Of a DNA stretch of 64,000 nucleotides, positions 20,693-32,381 are shown piece after piece. Under the pieces are notes generated by a model, which made no database searches, had not been told where the DNA came from, and was given only the letters and a program-made list of their open reading frames with translations. Source of the DNA: Haliclona indistincta (Eukaryota > Porifera > Demospongiae > Haplosclerida > Chalinidae); contig OZ024790.1 in NCBI GenBank assembly GCA_964017065.1, forward strand, positions 9,622,403 to 9,686,402. Reading direction: 5' to 3'. The first letter of the stretch is position 1; each line of letters starts with the position of its first letter. A program made the position numbers and the translations under genes.

Positions 20693-22601
20693 CCATATAG
20701 CTGAACTTCATGCTATTTTCATGAACTAGTCACTTGGAAACTATGATTGATTTTGGTGCAACCGTGACTGAATTATTAATGAGCAGTTACACTCACGTTA
20801 CGCCTATACATGTAGTTATGCCCATTTGTAATGTTGATGTACGTTGTAAAGAGTTGACAGTGTGTCTTAGTTGGTCATTCGCTTTCAACTGATCTGGAAG
20901 CATTTTTCACAGTTGGCCATACTTCAATTGTTGTTTCACAGGAAAAATAAAAAGATTTCTATCGAAATCAAAAGGATGTAGGGTTGTGAAATCTACTACT
21001 GGTCTACAATGTAAACTAACAAGGAACAAGCATGGAATGGTAACACGATTGACTTGCTAACAGACCATAGATCCCTACATCAGTGGCTGCTGTAGTTGAC
21101 TATAGCTAGTTCAGCTCGTTGCTGTTGACTGACACCTGACGCACGGTGCAAGGAGAGATTCTACCACTGCAAGGAGAGATTCTACTCAAAGAGATCGAGC
21201 CTGATACCATGCAGTTTAGTGAAACGTGTCTGCAGTGATATCAGCCTCACAAAAGCAGTCAAATCCTTACTTTCATAGTGTAGCCAGTGAAATTCGTGTT
21301 ACTCTCATAGTGCGGTGATCACAGCATACCGTCACTTACAGTGTAAGGACAGTGGACAGTGTAGCCTAAGTTCAGACTATGTTAATATTGAGTCTGATAG
21401 ATCGCAATACTGAATTGCACTTTTCTCCAGGCTTGTACAAATTGCTGAGAGTAAAGGACTTACAGCAAGCATGGGATGCAACCAAAGGCATGGGTATTGT
21501 CCTTTTGGTGGTGATGGAGACATGCAGCTGACAGTTCAGATCAATGTATATCTGCTTATACATAACCTGACTTGAATCAGCTACCAACCTAGTGTAAAAT
21601 GAACATCGATGTGGGCCGGGGTAACATTGACGAAAATGTTGATAAATTCCAACTAAAAGCAGAAATTATGTTTTGTGCACGTGCTGTATCACATAATTAT
21701 AGTAGAAAAATTAAAATTTAGTTATTTGGTTAATGACCTCAAGAAAGTGGTTTAATTACTATGGACTATCAAAATGCTTTCCACCCCAGCCAGTATACTT
21801 ACTGCAGCTAACTTTAGATTTTGAGCAGAGCAAGGCGCTAACTCATTTTACTTTTCTTCTTTTCTCTTAACATAATGGATAGGCTATCATCACTGACTAG
21901 CCAATAGACCTGATAACCTGCATCATGTACATTCATGCAGTGTTACAGTATTATTTTACTTTCCCACTTATTGTATACTCATATTGTCTTCTTCGCATAA
22001 TTATTGTCCATATTTGTAGTATAATTATAAACATGTAGTTACTGGGTTAGAAATTTGACTTATAATTATGATTTTAACTTGTTTGTACCTACCGTACTGG
22101 TGGTATTGATCACTCGATGAGGCAAGACCGCTTATTGCTAGAAGTCTACTCTTATGTCAGCAGGCCGGGACACTATTGAATAGAGCTTAGCAGCAGATCC
22201 ATGAAGGCAAGTTGGAGTGGTGAACAGAGTTACCTTAGGTACTGGAGAAAGGTAACAAAGAGAAAATAGCATTGAAGAGGTATAGTAACTTCTTTCTTTT
22301 ACATGCCCAGGTGCAACAAACTTTGACCGTCCTCTTACGATCGAAAGGAAGTCACCAACTGACATTATTTTAGAGAGAGAATATATTAATTTAGTTCGAC
22401 ATAGCAAAGTATCGTCTGTCAAGGAACAAAAGGTTGTGAAATGCAGAATGAGCTCACCCTAGCTGGGTGGAGTGGATAGATTTTCGATCTGAGGTAACTG
22501 AGATTTGTGTTCTCTGTGTAGTGATGCAGTAAAGGAACATCAGTGTCAATATTATGGTGAATTAGCAGTAGGTAGGTGGGGCTCGTTTGCACGTGGACGT
22601 G

Positions 22602-24485
22602 ATGTCGGTTCTTTCGTTACTGGTGTCTTTTGTGTTGGTGGCGATCTGCAATGCTGGTAACGACCCACGACCGAACCCATCAGCAGTAGTGAAGGTCGGC
22701 AAGGCGCGTTTTACTGTGCTTACCGACAGGCTTGTTCGGATGGAGTGGGGACAAACAGTGGACGCAGCAACATTCACGTTTATAAACAGAAATCTCCCTG
22801 CACCAAAATACCAACACACGACTGAGACTGATCCTAAAGGTGAGAACTGGACAGTGATCACCACAGAGTCACTGAAGGTATGAAAAGTGGTGTTAGTTTT
22901 TGCACAGCGACGAAAGGTGTGTTTCTTCAGGTTGAATATTTACCAAGCGATGAGACATTCAGTGCTGATAATCTGAGAGTGACAGTTACTCTGAGTGATG
23001 GTTCAACCAAGAAATGGTCACCACAACCAGCTAACAGTACTACTGAATATGATGGGAACCTGTTAGGAACTGTCAGGGTACGTATACTACACTGGCACAT
23101 GATAACCCAGCTTGTTAAGAGAGATTATCGTTCCTTTAGACACTAGATGGAGAACTGGGTCCTTTAGATCTAAACTGTCTCACACAGAAACGATCTGACC
23201 TCCATTGCACCTGTGCATGGGTGAGGAAGAGGGAGGAAAAGGAGCAAATTAATGACTGATAGTCTGATACTATTTCCCTACAGGCTGGTATCTACTTCTG
23301 GCTATGTTGTAGTCGATGACACAGGTCACCCTCAGTTTGATACTTCCATGGACTGGCCGTGGGTAGTCAATCAGAGTCTCCCTGCAGCCTCTAGTGCTTC
23401 ATGTAGTGCAGTGGATGTGTCCAAGGTAACGGATAGTGTCAACATTTCGATTTTACTTTTAATTTCCATATTCAGCGTCGATACTGTGGTCTGCCCAGTA
23501 TTACTCAGTTTGACTGTGTTGGGAAGGTATGTAGCTCTACTGTACAATGTTTAATGACCTCATAGCATTGTACAGGGTTGTTGCTATAGCAACAGTGGGT
23601 CACCAAGCTGCTACTATCCTATGGAGGCATGCCAGGACCTGTACTTCTTTGGACATGGAGACAGTAAGTTAGTTAGCTAATACTGTACATCTATCATTGG
23701 TTCTATTCAGACTACAAGCAAGCCCTGTCTGATTTCATACTGGTAGGTAACACTAGTGACACTATCAGCTACACATGTTGTCGTGTGTAGGCCTCTGGTC
23801 CGATTCCTATTCCACCTCGGTTTGCGTTTGGGATATTCTACTCACGATATTGGGCTTACGATGATACTGGAGATATGGTGAGCATGGGAGTAAATATTTA
23901 AATATATCACTATGTTGCCGATAGGATTTAGTTAGAGGTTATGAAGATCACAATATTCCTCTTGATGTGTTAGTGACAGACATGGACTGACACATCACAT
24001 TTCACAAAGAAGACTCAGCAGGTAAGAAAGATCGAGTTAGCAAATGAATGTAAACTGTAGCACGTTGGTTGTAACTCTGACAGGCAGGACAGAGAATTGG
24101 CTGGACTGGTTATACTTGGGACATGCACCTTTTTCCAAATCTGGAAGGCTTTCTAGTCTTATATACTTATGTTGAGTTTTTCTATGCTTTTAATCAAAGG
24201 TGTAAAACGAAGAAGATACAGAACACTCTCAATCTTCATCCTGCTGCTGGTTAGTTAGATGGATTCTTAGCTGTAGTGATCTAGTAAAGCCATTTTGAGG
24301 ATTGGTTATTTGTTTTTGAATGCACTTATGAAAATTCTTGCTTTCTTGTATTTTCTCTAGATATTCAACCATGGGAAGAGTCCTACACTGATATGGCAAA
24401 GGCTATGGAAATTGATCCTTCAGTCAGTAATTGATAACTAGTTAATAACTTGACGTTACATGTGTTTGTTTTAGACTAACAAGTA
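22602..24485 (+). pseudogene. GH31 alpha-glucosidase-like pseudogene A, 5' exons
   Basis: This aligns exon by exon with the complete gene at 56,851-61,790, from the signal-peptide exon (ATG 22,602; MSVLSLLVSFVLVAICNAG) to TNKY at 24,485. It is broken in several ways. Exon 3 has about 4 extra nt before its donor (ACCTGTGCATGG against ACCTTTGG), which shifts frame. The conserved catalytic-face motif DMDWH has TGA in place of TGG (near 23,990). Exon 10 has lost its donor and the GFLDW end. An inversion then replaces the next exons. The ancestral enzyme would be a secreted or lumenal GH31 glycosidase; this copy cannot make it. Neighbours: minus-strand kelch copy 1 upstream, inverted SDR fragment downstream. 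Confidence 0.85.
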
Positions 24486-25644
24486 TAGATCAGCCACTTC
24501 AGACAGCTTCCCAGTCTACCAAGAGGAGTGCCTGATAGATTCTGGACCTCCACCTCTTTCAGCTCCTCTTCAGTTGGTTCTCCCTCCAGACCTGCAGCGA
24601 ACATAGAGAAAGTTAAGTTATCAGTGTTTACTTAGCAGGTGCTCATGCACCATTAGTCAGAATTTAGGAAACAGCTGCAACCCTAGTTAGTAACTTAGCT
24701 TAAGTGCAGATCATCCACTCACCCCTTTCTCTCTTTATACTCTCAGCATTTCCTCTAATTTGAGATGACAACATCTTTCCTTCCAATTGTCCAGGAGCTA
24801 TGCACACACCCGAATACCATGAGGCCCAAGATCTTTAGAGCCAGTCTTGGTCAGTCCTACAACAGCAAACTTAGATGCAACATATGCAGCCATGTTGGGC
24901 ACACCCTCCAGCCCAGCTAGACTAGCTGTGTTAATAATGACTCCACCCACTCCAGCATTGACCATCGCTTGCCCAACGTACTTCATCCCATGAAACACAC
25001 CGAGAAGATTGACCTTGATCGTACGTCTGAACCACTCGTCTATCTGTTTGTGCAGAGGGCATAGCTCTCCTTGTATCCCAGCATTGATGAAGAAACAATC
25101 CACACGACCACACTCTCTGACTGCATGTTCTACCACTTCTTTCACACTTTCATTGCTTGTGACGTCACAGGGGATCACGTGCACCCCAGCTGCTCCATCA
25201 GTCACTAGCTCTTTCTTCTTCTCATTCAAACTGGCTTCAGTGGAGGGCAAGTCTACCAACACCAAACGAGCTACCTTCCTTGCAAACACCAGAGCTGTAG
25301 CCCCTCCTATGTCTCCAGCGGCTCCTGACTGTCTTGCCAGCAAACTGCAGTTGCTGGTGATGAACGCCATCTTGTCTTTGCAGTTCTTGAGTCTTCTGCA
25401 ATTCATGAGGAATCTTGATCCATTCTTCACCTGAAGGAGTGTAACTGAGAGCTCATCAGAGAGTTGGATAGTGTTACCTTGCTGCAACCACCAGAAATCA
25501 ATGCCCTGTTTCTCAAGTGGATGAATGACCAGGTTGAAGAAATTATCAGCAAACTGTGAATAAAAGTGGAGAATAATTTATTTCAGGTCTCGAAAAGTAG
25601 TAAAGACTTGTACCTTTTCATCAGTTGGATGAAATGGTACATAT
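24486..25644 (-). pseudogene. Inverted segment: GH31 exons 13-15 fused to an SDR dehydrogenase
   Basis: Read on the minus strand from 25,644, it begins with GH31 exons (VPFHPTDEK, then FANNFFNLVIHPLEKQGIDF and WWL-QQ). It lacks the DW pair that carries the catalytic nucleophile. Within the next GH31 exon it changes into a classical SDR reading from ATG 25,370 to about 24,798. Visible SDR features are an SGAAGDIGGA nucleotide loop, INAG, NTASLAG (catalytic Ser) and YVASK (Tyr/Lys). A further SDR exon lies at about 24,605-24,490 (GEPTEEELKEVEVQ). A 2 nt loss after GIRVCA breaks the frame. The dehydrogenase substrate is unknown. It continues on the plus strand at 25,645, as expected for an inversion. 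Confidence 0.8.
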
Positions 25645-25724
25645 AAGTGGTCTATTTGTGCAGTGATGAAGCATCTTATGTATCAGGAACAACAGTATCT
25701 ATAGATGGTGGAAAACTGTGTTGA
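25645..25724 (+). pseudogene. Terminal SDR exon fragment, original orientation
   Basis: It encodes VVYLCSDEASYVSGTTVSID plus GGKLC and a stop, the usual SDR C-terminus. It matches 40,590-40,666. Its upstream half lies inverted at about 24,490, which places the right inversion breakpoint at about 25,644. Confidence 0.8.
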
Positions 25725-25786
25725 ACGGACCATTCATATTATTAACATATACGTACATGCAAAAACTATGGTCAACCACTCAATCT

Positions 25787-26180
25787 ACAAGAAAATTAAA
25801 AAGATTTCTATCGAAATCAATAGGATGTAGGGTTGTGAAATCTACCACTGGTCCACAATGTAAACTAACAAGGAATAAGCATGGAATAGTAACACGATTG
25901 ACTTCCTAACAGACCATAGATCCCTACATCAGTGGCTGCTGTGGTTGACTATAGCTACTACAGCTATAGTTACTGTTGACTGACACCAGATGTGCATTCA
26001 GCTTGTGACAAAATATTGAACTTATGTACAGCCACTGATGTAGGGATCTATGGTCTGTTAGCAAGTCAATCGTGTTACTATTCCATGCTTGTTCCTTGTT
26101 AGTTTACATTGTGGACCAGTGGTAGATTTCACAACCCTACATCCTATTGATTTCGACAGAAATCTTTTTAATTTTCTTGT
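25787..26180. mobile_element. 394 bp MITE with about 160 bp inverted ends
   Basis: The ends are ACAAGAAAATTAAAAAG and its complement. The inversion runs through AGGATGTAGGGTTGTGAAAT to CCCTACATCAGTGGCTG. A half copy is at about 20,945-21,090 and a diverged full copy at 44,374-44,705. CCCTACATCAGTGGCT also appears at 5,093 and 47,164 (as TCCTACATCAGTGGCTTTT), so the family is abundant. Confidence 0.85.
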
Positions 26181-28284
26181 TTGTGTCCATTTTTCTTTTT
26201 AAGTAATGTGCAGTTCAATATCATGCAAGTACCGAGCCGTCTTTGTTTCCACCATTGGTTTAGTTTTCCTGTTGTTGATGGCTTTTCTTTATTATTAACT
26301 ATTTTAAACTTGTAACTAAAAAGAATTGTTATGCTGTACATATCAGGTCGCCTACGCATGCATGAATGCATGCATATGCGTGCATACGAGCCCCGCCCAC
26401 ACTTGTAGACCTGTACGGCGGTTGTAATTATCTGGCAAGCGCAGAATGGTGATCCTATTAGCCTCGCCTCCAGGCTAGATATCATAATAATATAGCCTGG
26501 TACAGACTGTCTACGCATGCGCGCAATATCTACACTAATAATAAGATAATTATATTCATGATTTTTGCAAGTAGCTGTATTTTCCTAGCCATGGGTATTC
26601 GTGTAGACAGAGTCGCTGCGTGCAGTTTGCTTTCCTATTAGGCATCGAATATAGCAAATTTCAGCAATGCAGTGTTAGCCATCGCGGAGCTACGAGCTCG
26701 CCCTGTGAAGACTAAGCACGATAGATTGTACACACTCTTTCATTAGTTGTGCGGAAGGTACGAAGCTAAAACTGCTCGAGCATGCTCATCTGCCATCTGT
26801 GCAGGAATCCATGCGATGTTTTCGCCGAACGCTGCTCGTACGCGATATTACAGCTACGTGGTGCCAGACAGCACAGCCTGCGTTGCTGTAATATCGCGTA
26901 CGAGCAGCACCATTCCAGCTTTGCCAACTCTCTTAAGAGCATATTTTACAGCGTCATTGAAGGTATCGGTAGCAGTAACAGTAGCACTAGCTGAGCGCTA
27001 GTCATTGTTGATGTAAATTGGAACGGACGTATTATCATTGCCGATCGGCAATGATATGTAGGGATGACCTCGAATTAAGATGGCGGCTACTCATGTTGAA
27101 AATGGGTTTTCGCACATATCTCTATTATTATACATCTATACTGCATTTTAACTATCTCTAAGTGACTCTGAAGTGTAAGCGCTTGTAGGACGTCTATTAA
27201 AGTCGCCGGGACTGCTTGCTTGACGACGAAAATCAAGACAGAGAGAATTTGCAGATCTTCGCTGTTATAGCGTTTCTCGAGATTCTAGACATCTAGGATT
27301 GATCAGGCGATTGTTCTGAGCCAGAAAATACCTTTGGCGAAGCTGGCAGACGTTTCTAAAGTGGTAAACTGAAATCGCCGCCCACGCGAATTGTTCATCT
27401 TCTTTCTTCTTCTTCTTCTTCTTCTTTGACAAGCATAGCGCTGTCATGAGTGAACGAATCACTACCAAACCTGCACCATCGCATGTGTATATATCAGGGT
27501 TAGTGCACTTACTTCTTAGATAGGCATCAAACACTACTAGAAGCGAGTAATCCTTGAAAAACATGGTTTTTGGACCGTTTTGGACTAGCGACTTCATTAA
27601 TTAACCCTCTTGTCGCTTCTTATCATTAACTCCGCCCACATCGGGTTTGCAGCTCTCTCGCTACTGCGTTTTGTCTCTGCTCTGGACGCTTCAGCGCGCA
27701 AGCCAGAGGTATGAAAATGTGTCTAAACCAGTACTATACCCTAAATAACACTGATCTGTTCATTAACGCTTCAGATGGCGGGTTAAAGCTGAATTACACA
27801 GACGTGAACAACTGAGTATTCTAGCCTGCTTACCGGCAGCAAGATTCTACGCACAGTAAGGTTCCTACACTACGCAGCGTAAGTTGCAAATGACTAGAAG
27901 CCTCTGTGAGTGTGATATTGACATCAACAAGATTCTACTAGGCGTGCTCCTACTATTTAGGCTCGCAGCATCATGAATTGCCAGTACTAGTGCTAGTCTC
28001 TTCTTCATCCATTACAATACTAACAAGTATCATGTTGTCAAATCATACCTGGACTTGACATTATGCTGTCTGCGTCCTCGACCTCTTTAACTATTTTAAA
28101 CCTTTCAATGAATGATTATTCTTGTGATTGGTAATATTAAACATTTAAACCACACTCCTTACTCTCAAGAGGCTGTGCACGTTCACATCTCTGCTAGACT
28201 AGTATCTATATACTCCTCACAGATATGTAATAATGAAATAACATCTAACATAGAATACTACTAATAAGTTCAAACTGATAGTGA

Positions 28285-28905
28285 TCAAAAAAGTAACAGG
28301 AACAAGTAAAGTAAAAAATTTTAATAAAAAACTGAAAAGTGTAGGGATGACTCTTAAAAAAGGAAAGGAACAAGATGGGATGATGCTTGCAAAAGTAAAG
28401 GAACAAGATGGAATAATGCTTGCAAATGTAAAAGTCCCAAGTATCCCTACATCAGCGGCTTGAAGGAGGACGCAGTCCGATGGAGTAATTGACGGTTGTG
28501 AATAACTAGAGGTATCTGTGTTTGGAGGACGCAGTCCGATGAAGTAATTGACGGTTGTATATAACTAGAGGTATCTGTGTTTAGGAGGACGCAGTCCGAT
28601 GAAGTAGTTGACAGTTTTAAATAAGCTGCAGGTAGCTGTGTTTGGAGGACGCAGTCCGATGAAGTATTTGACGGTTATAAAAGGTATAGGAAGAGGATTC
28701 CGCATTTGTCAGTAGCACGTCGTCGCAGCAAGCCGCTGATGTAGGGATACTTGGGACTTTTACATTTGCAAGCATTATTCCATCTTGTTCCTTTACTTTT
28801 GCAAGCATCATCCCATCTTGTTCCTTTCCTTTTTTAAGAGTCATCCCTACACTTTTCAGTTTTTTATTAAAATTTTTTACTTTACTTTATCTAAACGTGC
28901 GGGAA
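28285..28905. mobile_element. Nested element with about 180 bp inverted ends around a 60 bp tandem repeat
   Basis: The left arm (about 28,310-28,462) and right arm (about 28,726-28,880) are reverse complements (GTAGGGATGACTCTTAAAAA, then AAGGAACAAGATGG twice, then CCCTACATCAGCGGCTTG). A related half copy sits at about 34,255-34,420 in an intron of the ankyrin gene. It inserted inside the 26,459-29,031 composite. Confidence 0.8.
28463..28700. repeat. Four-unit, about 60 bp tandem repeat
   Basis: Each unit begins GGAGGACGCAGTCCGATG (28,466, 28,524, 28,584 and 28,643) and contains AGTAxTTGACxGTTxT and AGGTAxCTGTGTTT. GGACGCAGTCC is itself a small palindrome. The units fill the loop of the surrounding inverted repeat. 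No coding potential. Confidence 0.8.
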
Positions 28906-29040
28906 CAAATTCACGGAACGTACACGGTGTTTTACTAATTACACCAGTTTTGGTGTAATTTTGGAGCATGCGCAGACAGTCTGTACCAGGCCATCTCTCA
29001 GCTTTGGGGGAGTGGCCTGGAGGCGAGGCTATGATCCTAT

Positions 29041-29750
29041 ACGAGCTTACCGTTCTTCGATGACTCCAGACAATTTATGTGTTCTCCGTGAACCATACGG
29101 CGCGTCGGCTCGCCGATACTAAAGCTAGTGCTTGGTCACGTGCGCTGACCACTGCTTGGTCACGTGCGTATTGCGCAATCACAATAATGGCGTCTAACAC
29201 TTAGCTGACAATGGATCGCGATCGAGAAATCGCGGAATTTATATCGCCGTTGCGCTAAAAACAAAGTTGAAAAGGCACCTGCCAGGAGAATTTCACGACT
29301 GTTCGTGGGTGTTTTGGTCTCGGCACTGCTCGCGTAAAGGCGCTAGGCGCGCTGAAGAAAGAAGAAAGAAGAAGATGACGAAACTCGATTTTCACCGTTT
29401 CCAGGTTCGTCACTTTAGCAACAATTTCGAGCGATCTCCTTGCTATTGTAAGATGGGGCAACGCCAGAGAGCAGATCTAAGTGTCTTTGAACGTATAAAA
29501 TTCATCACCAGACGAAATATCAGCGTTTGAACGCTAATACACCGCCATCTTGTTTTCTCGTTCAACCCTACATAGGGAGACACTACCGTGTCTCCCTAAT
29601 AGTATAGTAGCAGCGTTCAGGCAAGTCGTACAAGATTCATCTACATTACAAGATACCTCATGAATATCTAAGATAAAAAACTAGTCATAGACCTACATTT
29701 TTGTAAGCAATGAATTTTAGTACACGTATGCATACGCGGCCAACGCCCTA
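29041..29750. other. Upstream region of the ankyrin-GTPase gene
   Basis: It includes repeat family R at 29,262-29,585 and two close copies of CTTGGTCACGTGCG-like sequence (about 29,131 and 29,155) containing a CACGTG E-box. The start codon at 29,751 follows GCCCTA. No TATA box is obvious. Promoter activity is inferred from position only. Confidence 0.4.
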
Positions 29751-32381
29751 ATGGCGGCGAACCCACAGCAGCGGTGTGTGGCGGCGTTCAAGCAAGGAGA
29801 CTATGAAGAAGCAAAACGACTGTTACCTGAGATACAGCAACCACAAAACGTCGCTACGAAATTCACTCTAATCGGCAACCGTGGAGGAGAGAGCAAAAAC
29901 GTGACGCTGGTACACTTGGCTGCTTATCATGGCTGGTTAGATATTATCAAGACAATGAAAGAGTACTACACAAATAACTATACAGACAGCACAGGTAGCT
30001 CTCCATTACACTATGCTGCTGCTGGAGGTAGCGTAGCAGTGATAGACTACCTTATCAAAGCGGAACCAGGCTATGATCCAACTATTCGGGACAGCAATGG
30101 CGCTCTCCCACTACAGATTGCTTGTCGTAATGGTCACTTGAATGCTACTAAACACTTCATTACTGAACAAAATTGTGACCCAAGTTGTCAAGGTCAACAT
30201 GGATGGACTCTTCTGCATTACGCCTCTGAAGGTGGTCACATGAACATCATTCGATACTTAATCATTGAAATTGGTTGTGATCCATCAATTGTTGATCAGT
30301 CAGGTCAAAGTATATTACACTTGGCTAGTTATCATGGTCACATTCACATTGTACAGTGGTTGTTACACAGTGGAAAAGTGGATATTATGGCAAAGGACAA
30401 TCACCAAATGACCTGCGTTGACGTAGCCGGCTTTCCTACCACCAAAAATCGTTATGAGTTGCTGAAATTGTTTCGACCTTTTATAGATGCAACAATGTCT
30501 TTCCCTCTACACACCTTCAGTAAGTCAGTTCTTACTGGTAATAGTGGTGCTGGCAAGACTACTCTAGCTAAAGTCATTAATGAAAGAGCTAAAAGCTACT
30601 TTAATGTTTTAAGATTTGGCAATGTTGAACAGGTAGTGAACCACACTGCTGGTATAGTCCCATTTCTTGTGGACTGCTGGGAGATAGGCAAGATTGTATT
30701 ATATGACTTGGCAGGACACACAGAGTATCATTCCAGTCACTTTGCTGTCATGGAGATTGTGATGCAGCAGTCACCAGCCACATTTATTAATGTGATAGAC
30801 CTTAAAAACACTGACTCTGAGATAACAAAACAACTCCACTATTGGCTCAATTTTATTGACAATGCCACCTGCAAGACCTGCCATAGATCATGTGTAATAG
30901 TGGTTGGCAGTCATGCTGACTTACTTACCAATGAACAGCTAAAGAAAAAGTCAGCTTTTATTACAGACCTGGTTCAGAGAAGACTAATAAAACATATGTT
31001 TTTAGGATTTGTAGCTGTTGATTGCCGCAAGATTGATACTGCAGGTACTAGACAATTCATATCTCTTCTCAATGAAAGCCATGAAGTGATTACAGCCGAA
31101 GCACCATCAATAAGCTACTATTGTCACTTACTTTATGCTTTTCTTAAATCTAAACCAGAGCTGATGTCTACTTGTACACTGCAGGAGATTATTTCTGCAT
31201 TAGCTTGTGACAAGGATTCTCCTCTTTCTTCAGAGACACGCATTCTTACTGAGCTTCTTGTATCACTTAGTGACAAAGGAATGATCATCTTCTTTAAAAA
31301 TCAACTGCAAATAGAGAAGAGCTGGGTAGTGGTAGACACTGATAATCTATTGAAGGAGATTGATGGAATCTTGTTTGCTCCTATGTCCTTCAAAGAACAT
31401 CGTCAAATAGCAAGTAGTACTGGAATTGTTCTTACATCTGCACTCAAGCAACTCTTTCCACAATACAATCTTGAGATGCTAATCAACTTCATACAAATCT
31501 TTGAGTTATGTCATCGTGTTAACTTGTCTGGTATCACCACAAATCTTCAGAGTATTGAAACATCTTCACCATCTGATGACATAGGAGAATGCTGTCTTTT
31601 CTTTCCTTCACTAATAGACTGTTGTAGACCAAGCAGTTTGCCTGGGGAAAGTAACTTTAATTTTGGCTGGACTATATGCTGCAGAAACCCTGAGCACCAG
31701 AGTTTCACTAGCCGATTCCTTCATGTTCTTCTCCTACGTTTAGCTTACACCTATCCACTTGCTGGTGTTGACAATAGTGAAATGAGATCTCATTGTATTG
31801 TTTGGACAAATGGAATAACTTGGGAAAATGAAGAAGGAATCAGAACACTAGTTGAGCTCATTGACTACAACCAACGTGTAGTGGTGGCCATGTCACACAT
31901 GACAGACACCAGATCAGTGGAGTGTAGCAAGCATCGCAGTGCAGTAATCAGACTAGTACTGGACCTGAAGCAAAAACTCTGCCCTAATGTGGAAACAGAT
32001 GAATATCTAATCTCTCCCTCTCTCCTCAACAACTGGTCAGCAGCTGACTGGTGTGCGTCTCCATCTGACAATGATCTGTTTCCTATTGAGAATGTAGCCA
32101 AGTCAATGCTTCTACACAAACAATATATTCTTAGTTGTGGCAGCAATGCAAGTGAAGACTTTGCTACCAAAGATGTGTTGCAGTTTGAGCCATATTATCA
32201 GTTGAGTCCCTCCTCTGTGTGTGAGCTGATGGACAGCAGCAAAGCTGATGAGATTGTCTCTCATAGTCTCCTTCGTGAGGTCAAGAGCAGATGTCACATG
32301 AATCAGTTAGAAAGACAAACCCACTCAAATCTGAAGAAACGCATCGATCAATTCAATATATTTTCAAGCAGAGATCTAATG
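29751..32381 (+). CDS. Exon 1: ankyrin repeats, Roc-like GTPase, COR
   Basis: One 877-codon exon. Residues about 50-225 hold five ankyrin repeats (for example TGSSPLHYAAAGGSVAVIDY and GWTLLHYASEGGHMNIIRYL). Residues 263-271 are the P-loop GNSGAGKTT. DLAGHTEY at 319-326 is Walker B/switch II. SHAD at 387-390 stands where a G4 NKxD is expected, a weakened guanine-specificity motif. After about residue 430 a COR-like winged-helix part follows (ELLVSLSDKGMIIFF, then SWVVVDTDNLL). The closest known architecture is DAPK1 and other Roco proteins, in which Roc-COR forms a dimerising GTP-regulated switch. The ATG at 29,751 is the first in frame and directly precedes MAANPQQR. Confidence 0.88.

Larger units (their letters stand above)
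18020..22601. other. Intergenic DNA between kelch copy 1 and GH31 pseudogene A
   Basis: From about 18,363 onward this aligns in blocks with 51,300-56,850 of the duplicate. It holds the 19,481 MITE, the 20,650 hairpin and a half copy of the 25,787-type MITE (about 20,945-21,090). The piece 18,118-18,350 is copy-1-specific and contains a small inverted repeat (TTTTCCCTGTATA, then TATACAGGGAAAA). No gene was recognised. It should contain the regulatory DNA of both divergent genes. Confidence 0.6.
26459..29031. mobile_element. 2.57 kb composite transposon with 9 bp target duplication
   Basis: It begins TAGCCTCGCCTCCAGGC and ends GCCTGGAGGCGAGGCTA. Both sides carry TGATCCTAT (26,450-26,458 and 29,032-29,040). 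A second inner pair, CTGGTACAGACTGTCT and AGACAGTCTGTACCAG, extends the inverted ends to about 60 bp. A 9 bp duplication with long ends is Mutator-like, but I saw no transposase. It contains nested repeats at 26,829-26,912 (inverted repeat with GTACGCGATATTACAGC), 27,030-27,105 and 28,285-28,905. ORFs inside (for example 27,265-27,597, minus) are unrecognised. Confidence 0.85.

Noticed and set aside
20600..20720. tRNA or snRNA gene at the hairpin
   Set aside because: Only one stem, with a 3 nt loop; no cloverleaf, A/B boxes or T-run.
27265..27597. 110 aa minus-strand ORF with poly-Lys
   Set aside because: The poly-Lys comes from a CTT microsatellite; the frame lies inside a transposon, with no recognised domain.
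28463..28700. CRISPR-like array
   Set aside because: Units of about 60 bp are similar throughout with no unique spacers, and the DNA is eukaryotic with introns.
31865..32297. Minus-strand ORFs opposite the ankyrin gene
   Set aside because: Shadows of the long COR-encoding exon.
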